Source: Saprospiraceae bacterium (lineage in GTDB: Bacteria > Bacteroidota > Bacteroidia > Chitinophagales > Saprospiraceae). Taken from it: a DNA stretch of 64,000 nt. Made by a program: the position numbers and the translations under genes. The first letter of the stretch is position 1. Each line of letters begins with the position of its first letter. Of the stretch, positions 51,895 through 61,841 are shown piece by piece. The notes under the pieces are model-generated. The model saw only the letters and a list, made by a program, of their open reading frames with translations, made no database searches and was not told the DNA's origin. The stretch is from contig JADKBS010000003.1 of NCBI GenBank assembly GCA_016714985.1, positions 496,001 to 560,000 of the forward strand. The letters are read 5' to 3'.

Positions 51895-53365
51895 CGTGAC
51901 TGCGACCAATGGGCCTGCTGGCCCTGGCACTTGCGAAACGGTGTTCGTTGTGAATATCGAAAATGGCTGCGAATGTGAGCCTGCAGTGCTTAACTCACTG
52001 ACAAAGACCGATGCAGGCTGCGGGCAAGCAAATGGCACTGCTAATTTGAACATCACCAATGTGTCAAGCTACGGCTTCCTTTGGACGCCAGACCTCGGCG
52101 TATCGAATGGCTTTGGCAATGCCCGCACGGGGCTGCCTGCTGGGCACTACGTGGTGCTGGCAACTTATGAGGGGAACAACAGTTGCGTGGAGAAATACGA
52201 GTTCGATATTTTCGACGATTGCCCCAAATGTGCGCCTGTGTTCCCAGTAGCGGCCATGACAGTAGAAGTGAATGAAGCACCAGCGAGGGTCTGCTTGCCA
52301 GTGCCGCTGTCGGTTGCCATGCAGATGGAACTGAGGGTGGATGGCCAGCTATATGACCGCAAGCCACAAGCTTGTGACCCCGAACTCGTGGATGTGTATG
52401 GGTTTACGCCCATCCCGACTGGACTGTTGCAGGTAAGCTGGCAAATTGGCTCCGATACGTTCTACACTTTGGTCAACGACCTCGGCACTGTGGCCAATTT
52501 CATGAACCATTTGGATGCCTATGGCAACTGGCATTTCGATGCCAACAAGAGACTGTTTGTGACCGACAATGTGAAAGTCGGCAGCTACGGCAAACTTCAG
52601 GTGACGCACTTAGAAACGGGCGCTGCCTATTCGAGCTTGTTGAAACAGGCAAAGGCACCGCTTGGCACATCCATCGGTTTGGCCGAAGGCCAGCACCTGA
52701 TCACGGTCACCAACCCTTCGACGGGTTGTGCGGATTCATTGCTGGTGAACGTAGTGGTGAACGATATTGTCGTAGCTGTGCCCGACCAAACGGAACTTGA
52801 AGCCAGTTCCGGGCTTCAACCCGACCAGTTGCGTACCCGTCAGGGTGAGGCCGTGAAGGGTGATGTGCTTTCCAACGACGTGCTGAACCGTTCGGCCAAG
52901 CAGTTGCGCATTGCGCAGCAACCCGCCAACGGCACGGCATGGGTGAACGTGGACAACACGGTGAGCTACCGGCCATTGGTCGAATACTGCAATAGCTACG
53001 AAGGCAGTGCCCCGGATGTGTTTACTTACGAAATCTGCTTCGACGACGGTACCAAACTGCAAGCGACGGTAAGGGTGGATGTGGAATGTGTGGAGGACGA
53101 ACTTCCTTCACAAAGCATCGTGCTGTACCCGAACCCGGCAAGCAGCTTTGCATACTTGGACATATCGCCATTGGCGGGCCAGGCAGTAAGTGTGCAGGTA
53201 TATAGCAACCTCGGCAGGATGGTAAGGCAAGTGAGTCTGCCAGAAGCAACTACGACGCCCGTCCGCTTGGAATTGGGTGGCTTACCATCAGGGCATTATG
53301 GCGTTTGGATAAAGCCAATAGAAGGCAAGGCGTTTGTTCGGCAGTTGATTATTGCTGAAAATTAA
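51587..53365 (+). CDS. Giant adhesin, C-terminal part with SprB-like repeats and T9SS sorting domain
   Basis: The continuation of the preceding adhesin in the +1 frame (an open frame exists back to 51494, but upstream codons are out of frame with the protein). It starts GAIVLAPPSYAYAWSNGATGF, a SprB-repeat pattern (WSNGAT..NIDAGTYTVTATN), and two more such repeats follow (YQWSDGGAGANRTGL; GFLWTPDLGVSNGFG). A cadherin/Ig-like module at about residues 420-500 of this part (GDVLSNDVLN..QPANGTAWV). The last 75 residues are a T9SS type A CTD (LYPNPASSFAYLDIS, VYSNLGRMVRQV, LPSGHYGVWIKP). Without its N-terminal part it has no signal peptide and would not be exported. Confidence 0.82.
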   Translation, partial: GAIVLAPPSYAYAWSNGATGFNLSNIDAGTYTVTATNATCQKVLSVIVPNIQIPLTITAISTTPQTCNGLNGTASIAPATYTYQWSDGGAGANRTGLGAGSYNVTATNGPAGPGTCETVFVVNIENGCECEPAVLNSLTKTDAGCGQANGTANLNITNVSSYGFLWTPDLGVSNGFGNARTGLPAGHYVVLATYEGNNSCVEKYEFDIFDDCPKCAPVFPVAAMTVEVNEAPARVCLPVPLSVAMQMELRVDGQLYDRKPQACDPELVDVYGFTPIPTGLLQVSWQIGSDTFYTLVNDLGTVANFMNHLDAYGNWHFDANKRLFVTDNVKVGSYGKLQVTHLETGAAYSSLLKQAKAPLGTSIGLAEGQHLITVTNPSTGCADSLLVNVVVNDIVVAVPDQTELEASSGLQPDQLRTRQGEAVKGDVLSNDVLNRSAKQLRIAQQPANGTAWVNVDNTVSYRPLVEYCNSYEGSAPDVFTYEICFDDGTKLQATVRVDVECVEDELPSQSIVLYPNPASSFAYLDISPLAGQAVSVQVYSNLGRMVRQVSLPEATTTPVRLELGGLPSGHYGVWIKPIEGKAFVRQLIIAEN

Positions 53366-53418
53366 TGCTCACAATCGGGGTGCCTCCCTAATAAGTTGGC
53401 ACTTTTGTACTTCTGGCC

Positions 53419-53458
53419 GTTAGCTGTTGGCCATTGGCTTTTGGCAAAGGCCAACAGC
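53419..53458. repeat. Heptamer array with inverted arm downstream of the adhesin
   Basis: Units GCTGTTG, GCCATTG, GCTTTTG (53423-53443). GCTGTTGG (53423-53430) pairs with CCAACAGC (53451-53458). It starts 54 bp after the adhesin stop. Confidence 0.65.
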
Positions 53459-53506
53459 AATTTCAAATGGACAAAACCTGGCGCCCCAGCGTATGATTTA
53501 TACGAT

Positions 53507-53542
53507 AAGCCGCCATGTCGCAATCAAGCGGCATGGCGGCTT
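53507..53542 (+). terminator. Hairpin terminator after the adhesin cluster
   Basis: A perfect 11-bp stem AAGCCGCCATG (53507-53517) with CATGGCGGCTT (53532-53542), followed by GAAGTTTTT. Confidence 0.6.
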
Positions 53543-53614
53543 GAAGTTTTTGGACTTCGAAAACTGCTATTTGTACTTTTTTTGTTTGAAAACCCTGTGA
53601 AAATCTGCATTGGT

Positions 53615-53645
53615 TTTGTCTAATCAATTGAAACACATACATTTG
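53615..53645 (+). promoter_or_regulatory. Promoter of the OmpA-like gene
   Basis: TTTG (53615-53618), a 19-nt spacer, TACATTTG (53638-53645): a textbook Bacteroidota -33/-7 pair, 75 bp before ATG 53721. Confidence 0.6.
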
Positions 53646-53720
53646 GCGGCTTGCTAAAAAGGTAAATGCCCGGAGAAACAACTCGCCGTGCATTGAACCA
53701 AACATACTATTCAAACGACT

Positions 53721-54608
53721 ATGAGAGGTTTTATCATCGGCTTTCTGGTGTTTGCCGCTTTTGCCATCCCGGCACGGCGCTATTTCGTCTGTGAGCTAAG
53801 GCATCACTGTGGCGACCAACCGCCTATACAGACCACTGCCCGTCCCATGACGCTTTCGCTCAAGGACGGTGACAAGTCCATCCTACAAGGCTATGAGCAG
53901 TTTGGCTTTGCACCGAATGCCGTACAGCCCGACCTGAGCGCCAACAACAAGGATTTTTTGGGAAAAGTGGCCGAGTACCTGAAGGCCAATCCCGATAAGC
54001 GAATCACCATCACGGGGCGCTACCTCGAATCGGAAAAAGCAGCCAAAAGCGGCATTTTTGAAAACCTTGGCATTGCGAGGGCCGCAGCCGTGGTGCAATT
54101 GCTGACGCAATTGGGCGTGGAGGAAAAGCGCTTCACGATTGACCATGAAATGGCCAAGGGCGCAACGATGGGTGAACCTGTCTCCTTCAGTCTTTACCTG
54201 CCCAAACCCGACGATTACGACCGCCCGGTGTACAGTTTCAAGGACAATACTTTCTCCGATGCCAACTTCGCCTTCGGCTCCGACGAGTTCAAACCGGGCG
54301 AGCAGTGCGTTTTGTATGCCGACTCCGTCAAAACCTTTCTCGATGCCAATCCTGTCATGATGCTCACCATTACGGGGCATACGGACAGTATCGGGCATGA
54401 AAAAGCGAACCTGAACCTCGGTCTGCGTAGGGCAAAGAACGCTGTCGCCTATTTTAGGGAACTGGGCGTGAAGGCCAATATCGCTGCTGATACCAAAGGC
54501 GAGGAGCAGCCCATCGTACCGAACTCAATTGGCGGGAAGGACAACCCCGAAGGTCGCCAAAAGAACCGTCGGGTCAATTTTAGAATCACGGAAAAGCCAA
54601 CGCAGTAA
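53721..54608 (+). CDS. OmpA-family peptidoglycan-binding protein
   Basis: 295 residues. The N-terminal hydrophobic signal/anchor (RGFIIGFLVFAAFAIPARRYF) is followed by two OmpA-like beta-alpha-beta modules. The first (about 70-150: FLGKVAEYLKANPDKRITITGRY) is degenerate. The second (about 195-290) is complete: FAFGSDEFKP, LDANPVMMLTITGHTDSIG, NLNLGLRRAKNAVAYFRELGV and GRQKNRRVNF, with the Asp and Arg that hold diaminopimelate. It tethers the envelope to peptidoglycan. It has its own promoter and is followed after 90 bp by the HhH membrane protein, a pairing repeated in Bacteroidota. Confidence 0.9.
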   Translation: MRGFIIGFLVFAAFAIPARRYFVCELRHHCGDQPPIQTTARPMTLSLKDGDKSILQGYEQFGFAPNAVQPDLSANNKDFLGKVAEYLKANPDKRITITGRYLESEKAAKSGIFENLGIARAAAVVQLLTQLGVEEKRFTIDHEMAKGATMGEPVSFSLYLPKPDDYDRPVYSFKDNTFSDANFAFGSDEFKPGEQCVLYADSVKTFLDANPVMMLTITGHTDSIGHEKANLNLGLRRAKNAVAYFRELGVKANIAADTKGEEQPIVPNSIGGKDNPEGRQKNRRVNFRITEKPTQ

Positions 54609-54698
54609 CTGGGTTGATAAGGTTTAATGGAGACCCAAAGACCCCAAAACCACTGACACTCACAACTTGCTAAACCAACAATCAATACATACAACAGC

Positions 54699-56090
54699 AT
54701 GGAAAACTTATTCGATTCTTTAAACCATCCAGACAGCGTTTTCTTCCTCTTCTCAGTGCTCGTGAGCTTCCTTATCGGCTTTGTTTCGGCATGGCTACTA
54801 TGGCGTGGGCAGGCCAACCGTTTTCAGCGGGAGGCAGCTGACTGGAAGAAAAAATACGACGACCTCGACCTCGAAATGGCAGCCCTTCGGGAAAAACACG
54901 ACCTGAGTCTGGCCGACTTGGCCAAGTCGAACAAGGAGGCTGACCTTGCGCAGGAGCAGTTGGCTGTGATGCAGGCCGAGAAAGCCAAATGGCAGAAGGA
55001 CTACGATGCTTCCTTGGAGGAAACCGTTCGGCTTCATGCCAACAGCCATTCCTATCAGGCGACCATTGAAGACCTGAACAACCAGATCATTGGACTCAAA
55101 TCCAGCAATGACCAATTGGCTGCCGCAGGGACGACGGGCACTGTCGACCACCAACAATTGATTGAGTTGAAAGCCATTTATGATGAAACTTCAGGTAGGG
55201 TCGGTGCGCTGGAAAACAGGGTAGCCGAACTGATGGCAGAGAATGAATCATTGCGCAGCAACGTAAAGAAAGAGGACGAGAACCTCCTCAATCTGCTGAA
55301 CTCCTACAAGGATTCCACCAACCGCCTCGGCGCATTGGAGGCCAATATCGGTAGCCTCGTGACGGAGAACGAGGCGCTGAAAGCGGAACTGGCGGCGCTG
55401 AAATCCATCGAAACAGTAGCCGTGGAAGCGCCCGTTTTTAGTGCGGTGATGGATGTGCCCATCATGCCGAGCATCAACCCAGCGGACAAAGAAGCTATCA
55501 CCAGTGGGGCAGTCACACCCTCCGAAGCCAAGGACGAGGTGCTGGCCGCCATCGGCACCACCATCCCTGTCGCCACTGCCGACCAGAAGGACGACCTGAC
55601 GGCCATCAAGGGCATTGGCTCGTTCTTGGAGAAAAAACTGAACGGCCTCGGCATTTACACCTATGGTCAAATCAGCCACCTCGACGCCAACCTGATTGAT
55701 AAACTAACCACCGCCATTGAGTTCTTCCCCGGCCGCATCGAGCGGGACGATTGGGTGGGGCAGGCCAAGCAACTCGTACAACCAGTGGAACCCGCCAAAA
55801 CGAAGGCCAAGCCCAAGGCAAAACCTGCCACGAACGACAACCTAAAATTGGTGGAAGGCATCGGCCCAAAGATTGAACTGCTGCTGCATGGCGCTGGCAT
55901 CCATAGTTTCACTGAATTAGCCGACACTTCTGTCGAGCGCCTGAAAGAAGTGCTGACCAATGCCGGCGACCGTTTCCGCATCCACGACCCGAGCACCTGG
56001 CCAGAGCAGGCCCGACTCGCTGCCGATGGGGATATGGGGAAATTGAAGGCTTATCAGGAGTTTTTGTCGGGGGGGAAGATTAAGGAATAA
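54699..56090 (+). CDS. TM / coiled-coil protein with two helix-hairpin-helix domains
   Basis: 463 residues. TM helix at about 14-37 (SVFFLFSVLVSFLIGFVSAW). A long coiled coil at about 38-235 (KKKYDDLDLEMAALREKHDL, LENRVAELMAENESL, NIGSLVTENEALKAELAAL). A linker. Then two helix-hairpin-helix, RuvA/LEM-3-like 'predicted flap endonuclease-1-like' modules: about 300-360 (LTAIKGIGSFLEKKLNGLGI) and 380-440 (LKLVEGIGPKIELLLHGAGI) joined by a Lys/Pro-rich stretch (KTKAKPKAKPATN). The HhH domains probably bind DNA or protein from the cytoplasmic side, with the OmpA neighbour acting outside. Function unknown; possibly envelope-nucleoid organisation. Confidence 0.85.
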   Translation: MENLFDSLNHPDSVFFLFSVLVSFLIGFVSAWLLWRGQANRFQREAADWKKKYDDLDLEMAALREKHDLSLADLAKSNKEADLAQEQLAVMQAEKAKWQKDYDASLEETVRLHANSHSYQATIEDLNNQIIGLKSSNDQLAAAGTTGTVDHQQLIELKAIYDETSGRVGALENRVAELMAENESLRSNVKKEDENLLNLLNSYKDSTNRLGALEANIGSLVTENEALKAELAALKSIETVAVEAPVFSAVMDVPIMPSINPADKEAITSGAVTPSEAKDEVLAAIGTTIPVATADQKDDLTAIKGIGSFLEKKLNGLGIYTYGQISHLDANLIDKLTTAIEFFPGRIERDDWVGQAKQLVQPVEPAKTKAKPKAKPATNDNLKLVEGIGPKIELLLHGAGIHSFTELADTSVERLKEVLTNAGDRFRIHDPSTWPEQARLAADGDMGKLKAYQEFLSGGKIKE

Positions 56091-56099
56091 GGGTAGATA

Positions 56100-56356
56100 G
56101 GTTGAAAGGACGTTTGCCTATCTGCTGCCCTCGCAATCCATCAACGAAACAAAAAGGCCGACAGGCCGGTCATTGCCCTGTCCTTCCATGTGGATTACTC
56201 GAACCGACTCGGCTGGGCGGACCCGTTCAGCGGCAAGGTATATTCCCAGCGGCAAAGCGAATTAGCCAAACGCTATTTGATTTTGCTGCACGATTTTGAC
56301 TTAACTTTGCTCAATGCTTTGCAAAACAGCATCGCAGTCAAAAAGATAATTTCGCA
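56100..56356 (+). pseudogene. Remnant of a DUF1223 (thioredoxin-like) gene
   Basis: In the frame ending at the TGA near 56356, about 40 codons read PVIALSFHVDYSNRLGWADP then FSGKVYSQRQSELAKRY, the central core of DUF1223 secreted thioredoxin-fold proteins (normally about 240 residues). The upstream CPPAD active-site region and the C-terminal half are missing, and the following LILLHDFDLTLLNALQNS is unrelated. It is a decayed or recombined fragment at the edge of the defence island. Confidence 0.65.
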
Positions 56357-56878
56357 TGAGGCTTGACTTGAGACTAAATTCGGTGACCTTGGAAAACTTC
56401 CGTTTGTTCGGGCTGGAGATGGTTCACGCAGTGCGGGCGATGGGGCGGGCGGGGCGGGCTGGTGGAGGGATTGCGAAGATGTTGATGCGATAATTAATAT
56501 CATTAAAACCTCTTTTGCCTATGGAGGGGTTTTCGAAAAGGATTTGGAGCAGCTGGTATGTGTAGTGCCGATTGTTATTTGGAGATTCCCATAAAGCTAT
56601 CCTTTGGAGCTTCAAATTGGACAATCTTATTTTAATCTTAATGCCAAGAGTGGTTTAGGGATTTTCTAGCTTTCATGGAAAATTGACGAAGAAGTGAGAA
56701 TATAAAGTTATTTTCCAGTTGTCATTTATTACCCGTGCGAAAAAGTTGATAATGAACAAAATGGTGCGAATGGAAAAGGAGGGCCTGATATGGATGTTTT
56801 CAAAGCTATGAAAACGCCCTAAACGCCCGTGCATTCGACTTCAAACGTTTCTTCGAGTGGTTTAAATGGCAAGAAGAT
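56357..56878 (+). pseudogene. Degraded N-terminal part of a Septu-like AAA ATPase
   Basis: It begins MRLDLRLNSVTLENFRLFGL, the first strand/hairpin of SMC-like defence ATPases, but the frame breaks within 25 codons, before any Walker A. After a 200-bp stretch with no open frame, ATPase-like sequence reappears at about 56800 (ALNARAFDFKRFFEWFKWQE) and continues in the next feature; in-frame stops around 56735-56790 (for example TGA before YGCFQSY) break it again. Walker A (GxxGxGKS) is absent altogether. Confidence 0.65.
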
Positions 56879-58350
56879 TTGGAACTCCGCCAGCAGACAA
56901 ATTATAAGGCGATAGCAAAACGTGCCATATTATCCACACTAAATGACGAAGGCGATGAGGACAAGTTCACCGATGTTTTTGTGGACGTTTCTTCCTTGGA
57001 CAATTATCGGCTTAAATTAAAGAAGCGAGACGCAGAATTGGAAGTTAGCCAACTATCTGCGGGTGAAAAATCATTATTCGCATTGGTTTCCGACATAGCC
57101 CGAAGGCTGGCGATTGCCAACCCAAAATGCGATGACCCACTGAAAGAAGGGGGCGGCATCGTCATCATTGACGAAATAGACCTGCACCTGCACCCCCGCT
57201 GGCAACGCAAAATTGTTCGCAAACTGACCGAGGTATTTCCAAAACTGCAATTTATCATTACCACGCACAGCCCCTTGATATTGGGCAGCATCAGGAGCGA
57301 GAATATACGGCTGCTGGACGATGGGCAGGTTTACAGCGTGCCAGAAACTTATGGCCAAAATGTTGGGCTGATTATCAAGAAAATCATGGGCGTTGAGGAA
57401 GGTTTATTCGAGGATAAGCTAAAGGATATTTTCAAATTATTGGCAAGCAACAAAGTGGCCGAGGCAAAAGGGGAAATAGCACTTATTGAGCAAGCATCTC
57501 CTGCCGATATACCAGCATTGAGGAAGCAAAGCCATTTTGAGAAGAGGAAACGCCCGCCCAATGAAACGCATCCTGAAAAACGAAGAACCTATTGCTTTTG
57601 CCAATTGGAAAACCAAGAGGCTGGCCAGCTTGAACCATATTATGTCGCAAACAATGCTGACGCAGCATGGGGCCACCTGTCTTCCAGCCCATCGCCAAAT
57701 CCAGAACCCGGCATTGCCTATTATTCCAAAAAAGAACTGGCCAATGCACTGCTCAAAGAGCAGGGCTATTTATGCTGTTACTGCAATCGGCAAATCCATC
57801 AGGAATTGCCACGCCAAAATGATTTGGAACACAATGATAGGCGCACAACGATTGAGCATTTGGACATAAAAAAGGGCGATGCTCGCCGTAACACATTTCG
57901 ATATGAAAATTTGGTGGCATCTTGTAGTGGAGGCGAAAAAAGAGTCCACCCAAGGTTTTCGTACTGCAATTCAGGGAGGGAGGACAAACCACTTGCCATC
58001 TTGCCTACCGATGAAAACGTAGAATCCTTGGTCTATTACACCCTCGAAGGTGAAATATTCGGGGCAACAAATGCCATCACCCACACCCTTCACAACGTAT
58101 TGGGGCTGCAATATTTCGATGAAGCGAGGCGTGCCGAAATCAGGGCAGCATTTTACGAAAACCTTGATGAATACAATGCTTGGGATGGAGAAAATGGAGA
58201 TGAACAGCCAGCGTTGATTCCCCTTTCAAGTGAAAAAGCACGACAACAAATAAATGAACTTTCACAGGGCGAAGGAGACCCCATAAAGTACAGGGAGTTT
58301 TGCAGCGCCATCATATCCGTATTAAAGAGAGAAATAATGGGCGAGCAATA

Positions 58351-58351
<1 letters not shown>
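56879..58351 (+). CDS. C-terminal half of a PtuA-like ATPase running into a PtuB-like HNH protein (frame-fused, probably inactive)
   Basis: 490 codons from a TTG. Residues 1-225 are the ABC/SMC ATPase C-terminal half: signature VSQLSAGEKSLFALVSDIA, Walker B GGGIVIIDEIDLHLHP, switch FIITTHSPLIL. From about residue 255 it becomes an HNH protein of the TIGR02646/PtuB type: LLKEQGYLCCYCNRQI and RTTIEHLDIKK. The true N-terminus of the HNH protein (MKRILKNEEPIAFANWKTKR, ATG 57561) is in the +1 frame and joins this frame near 57630-57650. So an indel destroyed the HNH start and the ATPase stop together. The ATPase lacks its N-terminal half and Walker A. It is most likely a relic Septu-type operon. 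Confidence 0.7.
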
Positions 58352-60507
<2,156 letters not shown>

Positions 60508-60518
60508 GCGTTTATTTT

Positions 60519-60526
60519 TAGCTTTG
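60519..60526 (+). promoter_or_regulatory. -7 promoter element of the DUF1016 gene
   Basis: TAGCTTTG, a perfect TAnnTTTG, 48 bp before ATG 60574. The -33 partner is not clear. Confidence 0.35.
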
Positions 60527-60573
60527 TTGCCCATTCATGCTTCTTGCAAATACTCACAATACAGTTGGCAACT

Positions 60574-61800
60574 ATGAAAGACTTCACAGCACTCGTTTCA
60601 GAAATCAACAACGTACATCAATGGTTTTCCAACCAAGCGGCCCGGCAGGTGAACACGGCGCTGACGTTGCGTAATTGGATGATTGGGATGTACCTTGTGG
60701 AATATGAACAAAACGGGCAGGATAAGGCGCAGTATGGGGAAAGGTTATTTCTCGAAGTTGCTGCAAGAATGACCAGCCTTGGCATAAAAGGCATCAGCGA
60801 CAGGTCGCTTTATTGGTGCAAGAACCTTTATTTGACCTATCCTCAGATTTCGAAAACAGTGTTTTCGAAATTACAACCCACAGATAATCAATCATTTGTG
60901 GAGAAAAAGTCAATTACATCTTCATCTGTGGAGATTTGGAAGACACTGTCATCCAAATTCCAACTCGCAGGCAATCAGTCAATTATAAAAATCCCGGCAT
61001 TAGAATCGCCTTCGGGAGAGATTTTGCAGACGCTGTCTGCAAAATCAGAAGATGACCTTTCAACTGACCCTGAATTGCTCGTCAACCACCTCAGCTTCTC
61101 CCATTTTATCGAACTGCTGAAAGCCGATACTCCTGTTAAGCGCAGTTTTTACGAAACACAAACTATCTCTAACAACTGGAATGTAAGGGAGCTACAGCGG
61201 GCGATGGGCAGCCTGCTGTTCGAGCGGACGGGGCTGAGCACCGACAAGGCATCTGTCCTCGACAAGCACAGAAAGGGAACTGGCCTGCAGCCGCAAGACA
61301 TCCTGCGCAACCCCTATATTTTGGAGTTCCTGAACTTGGAGGAAAAGCCCGAGTTCAGCGAAAGCGACCTCGAAACGGCCATCATTGACCATTTGCAACA
61401 GTTTTTGATGGAAATGGGCAGGGGATTTTGCTTCGAGCACCGCCAAAAGCGCATTACCTTCGGCAACAGGCACTACCGAATTGACCTCGTTTTCTACCAC
61501 CGTATCCTGAAATGCCATGTGTTGTTTGACCTGAAAATCGGTGAGTTCGACCATGCCGATGCTGGGCAGATGAACGTCTATTTGAACTACTACAAGGACA
61601 AGGAAATGACGGAGGGAGACGCCCCGCCCATCGGCGTTGTGCTGTGCGCCGACAAGGACGATGCCCTCGTGCAATATGCCACGGGTGGGCTGGAGCAGCA
61701 GGTTTTCGTGGGGAAATACTTGGTGAACCTGCCAACAGAAGAGGAGTTGAAGGGGATTATCAGGGCGGAGCAGCGGCGGTTGGGTGGTGGCGAGCAATAG
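60574..61800 (+). CDS. DUF1016 (YhcG-type) PDDEXK nuclease
   Basis: 408 residues from ATG 60574 (MKDFTALVSEINNVHQWFSN). The N-terminal domain (1-90: TALTLRNWMIGMYLVEYEQN, YGERLFLEVA, GISDRSLYWCKNLY) is DUF1016_N. A variable linker (about 92-178) consists of three diverged 29-residue repeats. The C-terminal nuclease (about 185-395) contains HFIELLKADTPVKRSFYE, RIDLVFYHR (Asp304) and LFDLKIGEF with Asp319-x-Lys321, where most relatives have Glu-x-Lys, then GQMNVYLNYYKD. The family occurs in defence islands and beside restriction systems. Its own promoter; 41 bp before the ATPase gene, so possibly co-transcribed with it. Confidence 0.92.
   Translation: MKDFTALVSEINNVHQWFSNQAARQVNTALTLRNWMIGMYLVEYEQNGQDKAQYGERLFLEVAARMTSLGIKGISDRSLYWCKNLYLTYPQISKTVFSKLQPTDNQSFVEKKSITSSSVEIWKTLSSKFQLAGNQSIIKIPALESPSGEILQTLSAKSEDDLSTDPELLVNHLSFSHFIELLKADTPVKRSFYETQTISNNWNVRELQRAMGSLLFERTGLSTDKASVLDKHRKGTGLQPQDILRNPYILEFLNLEEKPEFSESDLETAIIDHLQQFLMEMGRGFCFEHRQKRITFGNRHYRIDLVFYHRILKCHVLFDLKIGEFDHADAGQMNVYLNYYKDKEMTEGDAPPIGVVLCADKDDALVQYATGGLEQQVFVGKYLVNLPTEEELKGIIRAEQRRLGGGEQ
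60847..61107 (+). repeat. Three 87-bp in-frame repeats, each starting with a 25-nt palindrome
   Basis: Units begin at 60847, 60934 and 61021 (exactly 87 bp apart). Each opens with an 11-3-11 hairpin. The first pairs ATTTCGAAAAC with GTTTTCGAAAT; the third pairs ATTTTGCAGAC with GTCTGCAAAAT; the second pairs ATTTGGAAGAC with GTCATCCAAAT (one mismatch). The arms change in a compensatory way between units while the pairing is kept. They encode ISKTVFSK, IWKTLSSK and ILQTLSAK. Confidence 0.9.
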
Positions 61801-61811
61801 GGTTTTTGTTG

Positions 61812-61819
61812 TAACTTTG
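61812..61819 (+). promoter_or_regulatory. -7 promoter element of the ATPase/HNH pair
   Basis: TAACTTTG (TAnnTTTG), 22 bp before ATG 61842. A short leader would result. No clear -33 TTTG. Confidence 0.35.
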
Positions 61820-61841
61820 GCCTTCAAGCAATTGCAACAAC

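Noticed and set aside
56102..56299. 65-codon ORF in the DUF1223 remnant region
   Set aside because: It is in a different frame from the recognisable DUF1223 core and has no features of its own.
60847..61107. CRISPR-like palindromic repeats with regular spacing
   Set aside because: Only three units, in frame inside a DUF1016 coding sequence, and the inter-palindrome segments are coding and related rather than unique spacers.
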